Of a stretch of DNA of 64,000 bases, positions 26,255-35,670 are shown piece by piece. The stretch's first letter is position 1; each line of letters begins with the position of its first letter. Where the stretch lies: positions 1 to 64,000 of the forward strand of contig NZ_LIHP01000013.1 of NCBI RefSeq assembly GCF_001314605.1, in the 5' to 3' direction. The stretch comes from Marinobacter sp. HL-58 (GTDB lineage Bacteria; Pseudomonadota; Gammaproteobacteria; Pseudomonadales; Oleiphilaceae). Under the pieces are notes generated by a model. The model was not told the DNA's origin, did no database searches, and was given only the letters and a program-made list of their open reading frames with translations. Made by a program: the position numbers and the translations under genes.

Positions 26255-26977
26255 TTAATCCGCCAGTTCACGCTCGACGACTGCTGACAGCTGCCCCCAT
26301 CCGGGACGGGTCAGGCGGATGTTGTCGACAAGTACTGTGGGCGTGCTGGTTACTCTGAGACGCATGGCCACCCGGCGGCTTTCCTCGATGTCGTCCACGT
26401 GCAGATCGGTGTCCATGCAACGGCGGAAACGACGCTCATCCAGCCCCAGATCGTCAGCATAGCGGGTGAAGGTGTCGACCGGGCTGCCGGAACCGCTCCA
26501 TTCGGCCTGCATGTCGAACAGTTCGTCGTGCATTTCCCAGTAGGCACCCTGATCGCCGGCACATCGTGCGGCGTGGGCGGCTGGCATGGCGTTGTCGTGC
26601 TGTTGCAGTGGCAGGTCGAAATAGACAAAACGCACCTGGCCGGATTCAACGTATTCCTGCTTCAATTGCTGGCTGGCATCCAGAAAGCGGGCGCAGGCGG
26701 GGCACTGGTAATCTGCGAACTCCCGAACAACCACCGGGGCGTCTTCGTCACCAATGGATACTCCGTAACGGTCAAGTTCTGCTGGAAACGGATCAGCGTT
26801 CGCGTCGGCCACCGGTAAATCATCCGACGTTGGAGTGGGGCTGGCGGTCAGGAAAAAGACGGCGGCGGCGACAAAAACCAGTACTGCGACCCCAAGCCCA
26901 ATGTACAGCGGCTTGCGGCCTTTTTTCCCCTGGGGCGGCGGTGCACCGGTTTCTTTTCTTCTTTTCGCTTCGCCCAT
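26255..26977 (-). CDS. Membrane-anchored DsbA-family thioredoxin-like protein
   Basis: 240 residues: a basic cytoplasmic start (MGEAKRRKETG, resembling the MGxxKRRK motif of unrelated proteins), one membrane helix (about 23-45), and a periplasmic DsbA/DSBA-like thioredoxin domain (about 65-240) with CPAC in ADYQCPACARF and a cis-proline in STPTVLVDN. It is probably a disulfide oxidase or isomerase of the Com1/BdbD type. Divergent from the nitronate monooxygenase gene. Confidence 0.87.
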   Translation of the reverse strand: MGEAKRRKETGAPPPQGKKGRKPLYIGLGVAVLVFVAAAVFFLTASPTPTSDDLPVADANADPFPAELDRYGVSIGDEDAPVVVREFADYQCPACARFLDASQQLKQEYVESGQVRFVYFDLPLQQHDNAMPAAHAARCAGDQGAYWEMHDELFDMQAEWSGSGSPVDTFTRYADDLGLDERRFRRCMDTDLHVDDIEESRRVAMRLRVTSTPTVLVDNIRLTRPGWGQLSAVVERELAD

Positions 26978-27085
26978 GGTAAAGCTCCTTGTTGTTTATT
27001 CGTTCTTGATCATTTTCAGGCGGTAGTGAGCACGCTAAGATCCTTTATATCGTACAAAAGTTCCAACTAAAATTAAGGAATTCTC

Positions 27086-28051
27086 ATGGCGTTACCCGAA
27101 TCACTGAAGCTGTCTCTCCATCTTCCGCTAGTGGCGGCCCCCATGTTCCTGATCTCCGGCCCGGAAATGGCGCTGGCATGTTGCAAACAGGGAATCGTTG
27201 GCAGTTTTCCTGCACTGAACCAGCGCACCAGCGAAGATTTCGAGAAATGGGTGATTCAGATGAACCAGGGGCTGGAAGACCTCCGTCAGACCCACCCGGA
27301 TCAGAAAATTGCGCCCTACGCCGTTAACCTGATCGTTCACCGCACCAACCCGCGCTGGGAAGCGGATCTGGAGCTGTGCGTCAAACACCGGGTTCCCATT
27401 GTGATTACTTCCCTCGGTGCCGCCACACGCGTAACTGAAGCCGTGCACAGTTACGGCGGCCTGGTTTTCCACGACGTGACCAACCAGAAGCATGCCCGCA
27501 AGGCTGCAGAAGCCGGAGTGGATGGCATTATCGCGGTTTCAGCCGGTGCAGGCGGCCATGCCGGAACCATTAATCCGTTTGTGCTGGTGCACGAAATCCG
27601 CGAGGTATTCGACGGTGTGATCCTCCTCGCCGGCGGACTCTCCAAAGGTGAAGACATCCTCGCCGCCCAGGCCATGGGCGCGGACCTTTGCTATATGGGC
27701 ACCCGGTTTATCAACACCACCGAATCCCGGGCCGAGGCCGCCTATCAGAAGATGATTATCGAGGCGGTCTCCGGCGATATCATCCACACTCCGGCGGTTT
27801 CAGGCATTCCCGCCAACTTCATGCGCCAGAGCCTGGAAGCTGCCGGATACCCGATGGACAAGCTGAACCAGCCCGGCAAGCTTGATTATGGCGAGAAACT
27901 GAAACCGGTGGACGACGAAGCAAAGGCATGGAAAACAGTCTGGTCCGCTGGCCAGGGAGTTAGCCAGATCACGGACGTTGTTGCTGTCAGTGAATTGGTA
28001 GAAAGACTGAGCAGGGAATACCAGCAAGCCCGATCACGGGTCTGTGGCTGA
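27086..28051 (+). CDS. Nitronate monooxygenase (NPD) family protein
   Basis: FMN-dependent TIM-barrel enzyme that oxidises alkyl nitronates or related compounds. 321 residues. Phosphate and flavin-binding features include VSAGAGGHAG with the catalytic-region histidine, LLAGGLSKGEDILAAQAMGAD and MGTRFINTTES. The last is the 2-nitropropane dioxygenase motif. Ribosome site AAGGAA is before ATG. The true substrate cannot be inferred. Confidence 0.88.
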   Translation: MALPESLKLSLHLPLVAAPMFLISGPEMALACCKQGIVGSFPALNQRTSEDFEKWVIQMNQGLEDLRQTHPDQKIAPYAVNLIVHRTNPRWEADLELCVKHRVPIVITSLGAATRVTEAVHSYGGLVFHDVTNQKHARKAAEAGVDGIIAVSAGAGGHAGTINPFVLVHEIREVFDGVILLAGGLSKGEDILAAQAMGADLCYMGTRFINTTESRAEAAYQKMIIEAVSGDIIHTPAVSGIPANFMRQSLEAAGYPMDKLNQPGKLDYGEKLKPVDDEAKAWKTVWSAGQGVSQITDVVAVSELVERLSREYQQARSRVCG

Positions 28052-28117
28052 AGCTATGGGTGCGGGATTTGCACCGGCCTCCAATCCAGCTGCCGGTGCA
28101 ATCAAGTGGGGAAACGA

Positions 28118-29632
28118 TCAATCATCGTCGTCTTCTTCGAGTTCAATCTCATCGACGAACAGAATTCCATTGCTGTTTTGCTGGTAAGAAACCTCGACAA
28201 GCGGGATTTCTCCCTGATCGGCCAACGACTGTAGTTCGCTCTGACTGGTATCAAACTCAGTATCTAGACCGAACCGGATGCTCACGCCAAGCACATCGAT
28301 TCCGTTGTTATCCATCCTCCGCAAACCACCAACAAGTTCGAACTGATCATCAGCAACATCATCATCCACTTCGATCTTGAATGCTTCGAGGTAAACGTTG
28401 CCATCGGCCGTAACCCGCTCAATACCGCTGACTTCAACCTCCTCCGGTCCACCAAGTTGCTGAAAACTGATGCTCGGATCGTCATCACCTATGACGGCCG
28501 TCAGGGGCGTCACCTGAACCAGAACCCCACCGATACGGAAGGTCTGATCAGTCGTATTGACGCTGTTGGCCGCGATGCGCCCCTCAACCTCGGATTCGCC
28601 TTCCCGGAGCTCTATTTCATCAGCCTCAACCGTACCATCGCTCAGAAACTCACCTTCAACCTGGATCAGTAGATCGGGAACCAGATCATCTTCGGACAGA
28701 CCATCATCAAACTCTGTTTCACTGGTGACACGAACGACCAGGCCATTGATCTCGAAAGTCCTGTCGCCTGAATCGAACGCCCGACTGACCGGCCCGGCGA
28801 ATTCAATATCGTCGTCATCACCCCTCCGATACCGGCGAAGATCGTCTTCCCTGATTTCACGGGCGAAGAGCACATTGTCATTGAAATTGCCTTCCACCTG
28901 AATGTAAGTTCCATCGGCAAGGTCAGAAATATCAATACCATCGAAGTTCGTGTCACCGTCGGAATCACACTCGACAGAGATATTTCCGATTTCAAACGTA
29001 CACAGGTCCCGATTCAGATTGGCGATCTCTCCCTCAAGCTCAATCTCGTTTTCCGGGTCGAAGACCTCTGAGGCAGCATCGTCACGCACACGCACCAGGC
29101 TCGCGCGGAATTCTCCGTTTGGCAGCCTCCAGGCACTTATCCTGGCGAAATCATCATCAGCCAGCTCCGTCACCTGCTTGCCCTTGACCACTGTCTGTTT
29201 ATCAACATGCACAATAAGACCATACATGCTGACCGTGGCGGTCTTGGTTGCGATATCCCAGGGCTGAGTAACAACGATCTCACCCCTGAGTGTGTCGTCA
29301 TACTCAACGCTAGCAGCCTCACCAGTGCCATCATCCCGCCACTCTCCATCAACCCGCAGGATCATGCCCTCATCAAGTTCGGACTCAAAGCCGATACCAT
29401 CGTCACTGTTCACAGCGCGATTTGGAATGTCATCGGTATCAAACCTGACCCCATTCACAAACACGCTGCCAAAACCCGAAACCGGCCCAACGCTGGACCC
29501 TGTTCCGCGAATGCCACCATCCGCGATATCAAGACCATCGCTGCCTCCGCCGCCACCGCATGCGGTCAGAATGCCAATGGTCAATGCACTCAGCGAAAAA
29601 CGGGCAACTGACTGAATGGATGTCGGGTTCAT
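28118..29632 (-). CDS. DUF5666 repeat lipoprotein (A)
   Basis: 504 residues. Lipoprotein signal with lipobox LTAC, Cys at 25, followed by a glycine tract. The rest is a series of DUF5666 beta modules, each with phrases like IQVEGEFLSDGTVEADEIELRE. The protein is very acidic (runs of Asp). It shares the GPVSGFGSVFVNGVRFDT start with protein B at 30625-32061. Last gene of a three-gene operon B - DUF6502 - A. Function unknown; an extracytoplasmic, possibly metal-binding scaffold is a guess from the acidic runs. Confidence 0.8.
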   Translation of the reverse strand: MNPTSIQSVARFSLSALTIGILTACGGGGGSDGLDIADGGIRGTGSSVGPVSGFGSVFVNGVRFDTDDIPNRAVNSDDGIGFESELDEGMILRVDGEWRDDGTGEAASVEYDDTLRGEIVVTQPWDIATKTATVSMYGLIVHVDKQTVVKGKQVTELADDDFARISAWRLPNGEFRASLVRVRDDAASEVFDPENEIELEGEIANLNRDLCTFEIGNISVECDSDGDTNFDGIDISDLADGTYIQVEGNFNDNVLFAREIREDDLRRYRRGDDDDIEFAGPVSRAFDSGDRTFEINGLVVRVTSETEFDDGLSEDDLVPDLLIQVEGEFLSDGTVEADEIELREGESEVEGRIAANSVNTTDQTFRIGGVLVQVTPLTAVIGDDDPSISFQQLGGPEEVEVSGIERVTADGNVYLEAFKIEVDDDVADDQFELVGGLRRMDNNGIDVLGVSIRFGLDTEFDTSQSELQSLADQGEIPLVEVSYQQNSNGILFVDEIELEEDDDD

Positions 29633-29686
29633 TTCTGTTTCTCCCTGCCCGTACCCGGGCCAACATTAAGCTGGGGAAGCCGGTTA

Positions 29687-30544
29687 TTATTTCCGTTTAC
29701 CTTCAGGATCTGGCTGAACCGGATCTTCAAAGTAGAAAATACCCACTCCGGTTCGCACTGAATCCCCCGATACCTTGCCTTTGCCGTGGCTGGCTATGTC
29801 CCTGTCATGGGGGCCAAGCCATTTGTCGAGCTGTTCAAGCATGGTCTGGGACTGTTCCGCCGCATAACGGCGCCAGCGGGCCATGACTTCCGGAGGTATG
29901 TTGTTGTATACCAGTGTTCTCTGGAACAGGGGTTGGCTGTCGCCCTCGCTCCCTGTGAGATTATGATCAATGGTCGCTATAAGATCTGATACGTCCTCGC
30001 CGAAGATCTGGAGCATTTCTTCGCTGTCGCCGGCGGGCACGTATGCCCTTTGACGCAGTGCCAGAGTGCCCGATGCTTCGGCTTCAACAACCCCCACCCT
30101 CTCCAGTTCCTCCAGCACTGCCCGCGGTGTCATATCGCCGCTATAGCGTCTCACCAGTTCGCTGAAGCTAAGCGGGCCATCGAAGGGTAACTCCGCGGGC
30201 TCGCCATCACCGGCCTGGAACGCGGCATCATGAACCCAGCCGGAAACCACGCGCGAGGCGCGATTTTCATAGCGGGCGCCACGGCTGCCATCCTGTTCAC
30301 CAGCCAGAATCTCACGCTGTTTTTTCACTTCCTTGCGTGTAAGCCCGGTCATCACCGCAGCGCGTGAATCTGTCGGTTTTCTGCGTTCGTCGGCGAAGTC
30401 TTCCAGGGCTGCATCCACATAGGCGCGCTTGACCAGCTCTGCGAACTCGGCAAACGGGATACCGTTGCGCAAAAGCAGGCGTGCCAGGGGGCGCATAATG
30501 CGGTACAGCGCCCTGTGCAGGGGATTGCTGTTGGAATGTTTCAT
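29687..30544 (-). CDS. DUF6502 family protein, probable DNA-binding regulator
   Basis: 285 residues. No signal peptide or membrane segment. The N-terminal 90 residues are helical and basic with a helix-turn-helix-like stretch (DSRAAVMTGLTRKEVKKQREIL, cited from 59), followed by a second winged-helix-like segment (LSFSELVRRYSGDMTPRAVLEELERVGVVE in part). A 16-base palindrome TGGGATTGTATTCCCA lies four bases before its start, and two more of the same form stand before the operon's first gene, so I propose autoregulation. It is sandwiched between the two DUF5666 lipoprotein genes. Regulator status is inference. Confidence 0.68.
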   Translation of the reverse strand: MKHSNSNPLHRALYRIMRPLARLLLRNGIPFAEFAELVKRAYVDAALEDFADERRKPTDSRAAVMTGLTRKEVKKQREILAGEQDGSRGARYENRASRVVSGWVHDAAFQAGDGEPAELPFDGPLSFSELVRRYSGDMTPRAVLEELERVGVVEAEASGTLALRQRAYVPAGDSEEMLQIFGEDVSDLIATIDHNLTGSEGDSQPLFQRTLVYNNIPPEVMARWRRYAAEQSQTMLEQLDKWLGPHDRDIASHGKGKVSGDSVRTGVGIFYFEDPVQPDPEGKRK

Positions 30545-30547
30545 ATT

Positions 30548-30563
30548 TGGGATTGTATTCCCA
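30548..30563. promoter_or_regulatory. TGGGA-N6-TCCCA palindrome before DUF6502
   Basis: TGGGATTGTATTCCCA, directly upstream of the DUF6502 start, the same form and 16-base length as the copy at 32160-32175. Candidate operator; it could block either initiation or read-through from DUF5666 B. Confidence 0.55.
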
Positions 30564-30624
30564 TAGCGGCGTCAAAACCAGAAAGCAGGCCCGGAAACAC
30601 CCGGGCCAGCCTGGCAAACCCTGC

Positions 30625-32061
30625 TCAGTCGTCTTGCTCGATCTCTTCGATGACATAGTCACCGCCGGAATTGAGGAAGTACTCCACTTCCACCTGGTTA
30701 CCCACGCGGATTTCGGAAATATCCTCGTCACCCTGCAACAGGGTAAGGCCAAGAACCGTGACCGAGTCGGAAGTAACAGCCGTTACCCGTCCTTCCATTT
30801 CGAATTGGTCATCATCATCGTCTTCACGCTCGATCTTGATGGCTTCCAGGTAACCGCCGTCGGAAGAACGCTGAATGCCTTCCACTTCGATAAAATCGCC
30901 CGTCCGCAGGCTTTCAATATCCTGGATTCTCATGGAAATCCGGTCGTCGTCATCGTCATCATCGTCGTCTTCAATCAACGTGTTACCTGTGAGAACCACA
31001 CGTACGCCACTGACTGTCAGCTCGTTATCGTCCCTGGACTCGATGACGCCTTCCAGCTCCGCATCACCGTCCCGGGGTTCGATTTCTTCAGCAACCAGAA
31101 CGCCGTTGCGGAAATCGCCCTCGACTTTCACCAGCAGGCCATCGCCCAGATCGCTTTCCCGCAGGCCATCATCGAACTCGGTTCCGCTGTTCACCTGCAC
31201 CGTGATGCCGTTGAGCCGGAACTGCCGGGCCGATTCGTCATAGTCACCGGAAATGGCACCGGCAATCTCGACATCGTCGTCGTCATCGAAAAGATCATCC
31301 TCGTCATCAATTTCTTCGGCGATCAGAACACCCCCTTCGATATGGCCCTCAACCTCGACAATCAGCCCATTGGCCAGGTCATCCCTGTCCAGGTCATCGT
31401 CAAACTCGGCGCTTTGATAATTCACCTCGATGCCATTAATCCGGAAGGTCTGTAACTGGGTATCCAGATCGGTGATTTCGCCTTCGATCTCAACTTCGTT
31501 CTGGTCATCAAAATCATCGCCGGCAAGCCTGGCACCAACAAAGCTGGCCCGGAAACTGCCATCTTCCAGGCGCCATGCACTGACCCGAACCCGATACGTA
31601 TCAGCGCCGGCACTTGCCAGCGTCTCGGGTGTTGCACCTTTGAACACCGTCTGGTCATCAATGCGGATATTCTGCCCGGCGACCTGCAGGGAACCGATGC
31701 CTTCCAGATCATCCCAGCTTGCGGACTGCAGCAGGCCACGAACGCTGTCGTCGTAATCGAGGCGATCCGCCTCCCCGCGGCCATCATCACCCCAGCGGCC
31801 ACGAACCTTGAGGATCATGCCCTTCTCGAGCTGGGTTTCCCGCTCGATGCCGTCGTCACTGTTAACACTGCCGTTCGTATCAAACCGTGTGCCGTTGACA
31901 TATACACTGCCAAAACCGGACACCGGCCCCACGCTGGTTCCCGAGGATGTGGTGTCACTGCTGGAAGAGCCGGAACCACCGCCGCCACAGGCCACAAGCG
32001 ATCCCGCTACTGCGGTTGTCATTGCCAGTCTGATTGCTGTTGTTAAAGGATTGCGCTTCAT
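30625..32061 (-). CDS. DUF5666 repeat lipoprotein (B)
   Basis: 478 residues from the ATG at 32061 (GGAGAAAGACG before it; a start 13 codons earlier is less likely). Lipobox LVAC with Cys at 25, glycine and serine tract, then repeated DUF5666 modules (for example LIVEVEGHIEGGVLIAEEIDDEDD) with many Asp runs. It has the same architecture as protein A, and the two are probably paralogues. First gene of the operon, preceded by two TGGGA/TCCCA palindromes. Confidence 0.8.
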   Translation of the reverse strand: MKRNPLTTAIRLAMTTAVAGSLVACGGGGSGSSSSDTTSSGTSVGPVSGFGSVYVNGTRFDTNGSVNSDDGIERETQLEKGMILKVRGRWGDDGRGEADRLDYDDSVRGLLQSASWDDLEGIGSLQVAGQNIRIDDQTVFKGATPETLASAGADTYRVRVSAWRLEDGSFRASFVGARLAGDDFDDQNEVEIEGEITDLDTQLQTFRINGIEVNYQSAEFDDDLDRDDLANGLIVEVEGHIEGGVLIAEEIDDEDDLFDDDDDVEIAGAISGDYDESARQFRLNGITVQVNSGTEFDDGLRESDLGDGLLVKVEGDFRNGVLVAEEIEPRDGDAELEGVIESRDDNELTVSGVRVVLTGNTLIEDDDDDDDDDRISMRIQDIESLRTGDFIEVEGIQRSSDGGYLEAIKIEREDDDDDQFEMEGRVTAVTSDSVTVLGLTLLQGDEDISEIRVGNQVEVEYFLNSGGDYVIEEIEQDD

Positions 32062-32132
32062 CGTCTTTCTCCAGGGTTGTTCTTTCCGTGACACCAGCAC
32101 CGGACACCCGCCGGCATGTACCGCGCTTTGAT

Positions 32133-32175
32133 TTGGGATTAATTTCCCAAGGCTGTAATTGGGAATTTATTCCCA
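32133..32175. promoter_or_regulatory. Two TGGGA/TCCCA palindromes upstream of the DUF5666 operon
   Basis: TTGGGATTAATTTCCCAA (32133-32150) and TGGGAATTTATTCCCA (32160-32175), with a further half-site ATGGGAA at 32179-32185. They sit 70-125 bases before DUF5666 B and about 100 bases before the small DUF6435 gene on the other strand, so they could control both. Confidence 0.6.
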
Positions 32176-32276
32176 TTTATGGGAAGTGTCCAGTTTTTGA
32201 TCATGAATAATTTGTGAACTTTCCCGCCCCAGGGGCGTAAGCTACTGAACAGACGAATGAAAACAGGGGAAAAATA

Positions 32277-32447
32277 ATGCTGGGATTTTTGAAGGGCGAT
32301 CCGAAGAAAAAGCTACAGAAACAGTATGAAGCCAAGCTTCAAGAAGCGCTGCATGCCCAGCGCAACGGCGACCTGCGCACCCATGGCACGCTAATGGAAG
32401 AAGCCGAAAAGATTTATGCGGAGCTGCAGAAGCTGGGGAAGGAGTAG
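32277..32447 (+). CDS. DUF6435 family small protein
   Basis: 56 residues, MLGFLKGDPKKKLQKQYEAK at the start and a charged, probably coiled-coil helix (LQEALHAQRNGDLRTHGTL, EEAEKIYAELQKL). This is the pattern of the DUF6435 family of small gammaproteobacterial proteins, function unknown. Ribosome site AGGGGAA lies seven bases before ATG. Element D follows the stop codon by 21 bases. Cytoplasmic; no membrane segment. Confidence 0.8.
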   Translation: MLGFLKGDPKKKLQKQYEAKLQEALHAQRNGDLRTHGTLMEEAEKIYAELQKLGKE

Positions 32448-32468
32448 ATTTTTAGCGTGGCGGGTGGA

Positions 32469-32575
32469 TCGGCTGGCACACCCCTGTTCAAAACACGCCC
32501 GTAAATACGTCCATGTAGGGCTCGGTCGCGCCGTCCCTGGCGCTCCACGGTTTTGAACAGGGGTGCGCCAGCCGA
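32469..32575. repeat. Long-arm palindrome with two-hairpin loop (element D)
   Basis: 26-base arms (TCGGCTGGCACACCCCTG...; two mismatches) enclose a loop with ACGTCCATGT and GCGCCGTCCCTGGCGC hairpins. It stands between two converging genes (DUF6435 and cbpM), where a two-way terminator would be useful. Confidence 0.83.
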
Positions 32576-32583
32576 CCTTCTGA

Positions 32584-32928
32584 CTATGTCTCGCCTAAAA
32601 ACTGCCTTAGTTGCCGGTTTAACCGATCAACTTCCCGCCTCATTTCCTGAACCTCATCAAGCAGCTCCAATGACATGGCAAGGCCGGGCAGGTTCATCTT
32701 CAAATCCCTTTGCAAACGTTGAGCTTTGCGCAAACGGGCCAGGGCTTCCAGATCGAATTGCCATTGCCGCGCCTCCGGCGACTCCTCCACCGGCGCAATG
32801 ACACCGTAGTTCACCAGTTTGATCACAAATTCGGCATGGCAGTCCCCACGCTCGCACACTTCACGCAAGGTGAATGTTGCGGTTGGTTCCACCAGTTCGA
32901 CGCTCAGAATCCGGTCTTTGTCAGTCAT
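32584..32928 (-). CDS. cbpM: Chaperone modulatory protein CbpM
   Basis: Small MerR-like-fold protein that binds the J domain of CbpA and inhibits its co-chaperone and DNA-binding activity. 114 residues, with FTLREVCERGDCHAEFVIKLV at the N-terminus and a C-terminal coiled coil (LDEVQEMRREVDRLNRQLRQF in part). It lies 12 bases after cbpA in the same direction, the standard operon. Confidence 0.9.
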   Translation of the reverse strand: MTDKDRILSVELVEPTATFTLREVCERGDCHAEFVIKLVNYGVIAPVEESPEARQWQFDLEALARLRKAQRLQRDLKMNLPGLAMSLELLDEVQEMRREVDRLNRQLRQFLGET

Positions 32929-32940
32929 CCTTCACCCCGC

Positions 32941-33912
32941 TCACACATGCAGCTTGCTACGTGGATTGAACCCTTTTTCTGCCTCGGCCAGCTTCCTGTA
33001 AAGCTCCTCGGCTTCTTCAGAGTGTCGTTCCGGCATCACGATCTGCAAGACCACCAGCTGGTCTCCCGGATGCTTGCCAGGCAGCCCCTTGCCTTTGAGC
33101 CGCAGCTTGCGGCCACTGGAGGAGCCCTTGGGCACTTTCACATTCACCTTTGAGCCCACGGTTGGCACCGTAACCGAAGCGCCGAGAGCGGCTTCCCAGG
33201 GTGCAATCGGGACAGTGACAATGATATCCCTGCCTTCAACAGTGAACAGGGGATGCGGCGCGTATTCCACCTCGATAAACAGGTCGCCGTTCTCCGCACC
33301 ACCAATCCCGGGAGCACCCTGGCCTTTCAGGCGGATGTGCTGCCCTTCTTTCATGCCCGCCGGTATCTTCACGTTCAGGGTTTTCTGGCGCGGAATGATC
33401 CGGCCCTTGGCATCTGCCTCCTGGACGTTGAAAGACACCTGCTTCTCGCAGCCATGAAACGCTTCTTCCAGGAACAGGGCTATTTTGGCGTGAACGTCTT
33501 CCCCACGCATTCTCATGGAGTGGCGCTGGCCACCAAACCCTGACCCGAAACCACCACCCGCGCGACGGCCACCACCGAAGATTTCCTCAAAGAAGTCACT
33601 GAACTGCCGCGCATCGGCCTCGGTGTAACCACCGCCACCAAAACCAGACGCGCTCTCCCAACCGGGAGGCGGCTCGAAGGACCCGTCTTTGCGGGTGCCA
33701 TACTTTCTCAGTTGGTCGTATTCAGCCCTTTTTTCAGGGTCTTTCAGTACTTCATAGGCCTCACCGACGTCTTTGAATTTGTCGGATGCGTCGGTCTCCT
33801 TGCTGACATCCGGATGGTATTTCCGGGCCAGCTTGCGGTAGGCCTTTTTGATTTCCTCGGGGGAGGCAGACTCGCTCACACCGAGTACGGCGTAATAGTC
33901 TTTGAAGTCCAT
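32941..33912 (-). CDS. cbpA: Curved DNA-binding protein / DnaJ-type co-chaperone CbpA
   Basis: DnaK co-chaperone. 323 residues from the ATG at 33912 (AGGA before it). J domain at 1-70 with HPD in ARKYHPDVS, a Gly/Phe-rich linker (about 100-135), then two beta C-terminal domains (about 140-310) and no zinc-finger, which separates CbpA from DnaJ. Pairing with cbpM confirms it. Upstream, 33913-34421 (509 bases) holds its promoter and elements E and F, and no gene. Confidence 0.93.
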   Translation of the reverse strand: MDFKDYYAVLGVSESASPEEIKKAYRKLARKYHPDVSKETDASDKFKDVGEAYEVLKDPEKRAEYDQLRKYGTRKDGSFEPPPGWESASGFGGGGYTEADARQFSDFFEEIFGGGRRAGGGFGSGFGGQRHSMRMRGEDVHAKIALFLEEAFHGCEKQVSFNVQEADAKGRIIPRQKTLNVKIPAGMKEGQHIRLKGQGAPGIGGAENGDLFIEVEYAPHPLFTVEGRDIIVTVPIAPWEAALGASVTVPTVGSKVNVKVPKGSSSGRKLRLKGKGLPGKHPGDQLVVLQIVMPERHSEEAEELYRKLAEAEKGFNPRSKLHV

Positions 33913-34084
33913 TCTATTCCTCACACCTGTTCAGAGTATTGAGCTTTTGCTCGGTTATTACCTCTATATTTGATGAGGAAGCTCAAATTACAAGGTGTGG
34001 TTGTATCAGAATTGATGCGTATCAGTTCGTAGAGAGGAGTCTGCCTGGATTCCTGACACCTAGCCTGTCAGCACAGCGGGTACC

Positions 34085-34188
34085 GCAAAGGCGGGGCACT
34101 CTTCCGGGACACGCTGTAAATACGTCCATGTACGCTCGACAAAAACATCCATGTTTTTGACGTTCCCGGAAGAGTGCCCCGCCTTCGC
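34085..34188. repeat. Long-arm palindrome with two-hairpin loop (element E)
   Basis: 25-base arms (GCAAAGGCGGGGCACTCTTC..., one mismatch) around a loop with ACGTCCATGT and AAAACATCCATGTTTT hairpins. In the gap between fba and the cbpA start; 77 bases from element F. Confidence 0.85.
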
Positions 34189-34265
34189 TTGTTCTGAACC
34201 TTCAGATATTTCTGGCTTTGCAAGTATCTGAGATGGCGATATGCGATATCACCGAGGTATCTCAA

Positions 34266-34374
34266 GCACTGGTGGGAGGGACTGCTCAGAAATGTGGAGC
34301 GCCAGGGATGGCGCGACCAAGCCCTACATGGATGTATTTACGGGCGTTTTCTGAGCAGTCCCTCCCACCAGTGC
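34266..34374. repeat. Long-arm palindrome with two-hairpin loop (element F)
   Basis: 25-base arms (GCACTGGTGGGAGGGACTGC...) around the loop in the opposite direction to element E, with GCGCCAGGGATGGCGC and ACATGGATGT hairpins. It stands 47 bases after the fba stop codon. Confidence 0.86.
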
Positions 34375-34421
34375 AAGCCCGCCAGGCCAGTAGGCTACAA
34401 AAGAGGGGCTAACTCCAAAGC

Positions 34422-35486
34422 TTACTTCACCTTGGGATCCAGCTCACCAGAGGCATAACGCTCGAACATGCGCTCAAGGTTAACCGGTTTGATCTTGCTG
34501 GCATTGCCGGCACATCCGAAGGCTTCGTAACGAGCAATGCACACGTCGGTCATCGCCTTCATGGTTTCCTTCAGGAACTTGCGCGGGTCGAACTCGGCCG
34601 GGTTCTGGGCCAGGAAGCGGCGGACCGCGCCGGTGCTGGCCAGGCGCAGGTCGGTGTCGATGTTGACCTTGCGAACGCCGTGCTTGATACCTTCCACGAT
34701 TTCCTCAACCGGCACGCCGTAGGTTTCCGGAATCTCACCACCGTACTGGTTGATGATTTCCAGCCACTCCTGGGGCACGGAGCTGGAACCGTGCATGACC
34801 AGGTGGGTGTCCGGAATGCGGGCATGGATGGCCTTGATCTGGTCGATGGCCAGGATGTCACCGGTGGGCGGACGGGTGAACTTGTAGGCGCCGTGGCTGG
34901 TGCCGATGGCGATGGCCAGGGCGTCCACGTGGGTTTTCTTGACGAAGTCCGCCGCTTCTTCCGGATCGGTCAGCATCTGACTGTGGTCCAGGGTGCCTTC
35001 GGCGCCAATGCCATCTTCTTCACCGGCCTGCCCTGTTTCCAGGGAACCCAGGCAGCCCAGTTCGCCTTCAACCGACACACCACAGGCATGGGCCATTTCC
35101 ACGGTGCGACGGGTGACATCCACGTTGTAGTCGTAGTCGGTCGGGGTTTTGCCATCTTCTCCAAGAGAGCCGTCCATCATTACAGAGCTGAAGCCCAACT
35201 GGATGGAACGCTGACATACGGACGGACTGGTACCGTGATCCTGGTGCATGACCACCGGAATATGAGGAAACTCCTCAATGGCCGCCAGGATCAGGTGGCG
35301 CAGGAAGGGGGCACCGGCGTATTTGCGGGCACCGGCGGAGGCCTGGACAATCACCGGAGAGTCGGTTTTGTCCGCCGCTTCCATAATCGCGCGCATCTGC
35401 TCCAGATTGTTCACGTTAAACGCCGGCACACCGTAACCATGCTCCGCGGCGTGGTCCAGCATCTGCCGCATTGAAATCAGGGCCAT
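34422..35486 (-). CDS. fba: Fructose-bisphosphate aldolase, class II
   Basis: Zinc-dependent aldol cleavage of fructose 1,6-bisphosphate. 354 residues. Metal-binding histidines appear in [18 protein letters not shown] and [18 protein letters not shown] and [10 protein letters not shown] are substrate-site motifs. The sequence belongs to the class II type B group (about 345-360 residues) found in Pseudomonas and autotroph cbbA. Fourth gene in the order tkt-epd-pgk-fba; 184 bases with element G separate it from pgk, so it may also have its own promoter. Confidence 0.95.
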   Translation of the reverse strand: MALISMRQMLDHAAEHGYGVPAFNVNNLEQMRAIMEAADKTDSPVIVQASAGARKYAGAPFLRHLILAAIEEFPHIPVVMHQDHGTSPSVCQRSIQLGFSSVMMDGSLGEDGKTPTDYDYNVDVTRRTVEMAHACGVSVEGELGCLGSLETGQAGEEDGIGAEGTLDHSQMLTDPEEAADFVKKTHVDALAIAIGTSHGAYKFTRPPTGDILAIDQIKAIHARIPDTHLVMHGSSSVPQEWLEIINQYGGEIPETYGVPVEEIVEGIKHGVRKVNIDTDLRLASTGAVRRFLAQNPAEFDPRKFLKETMKAMTDVCIARYEAFGCAGNASKIKPVNLERMFERYASGELDPKVK

Positions 35487-35546
35487 GGGGTCTGTCTCCT
35501 TGGTTATTTAATGTCTTTGGCAGGCTCTGTGTTTGGAGTCTGCTGC

Positions 35547-35650
35547 GGAGGGCCGAGAAGCTCTTCCGGGACACGCCGTAAATACGTCCCTGTAGGCTCG
35601 TAAAAAACATCCATGTTTTTTACGGTCCCGGAAGAGCTTCTCGGCCCTCC
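35547..35650. repeat. Long-arm palindrome with two-hairpin loop (element G)
   Basis: Perfect 25-base arms (GGAGGGCCGAGAAGCTCTTC...) around ACGTCCCTGT and AAAACATCCATGTTTT hairpins; the loop is close to that of element E. It lies 21 bases after the pgk stop codon. Confidence 0.87.
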
Positions 35651-35670
35651 TTGCGATTCGAAGTTGTGTG

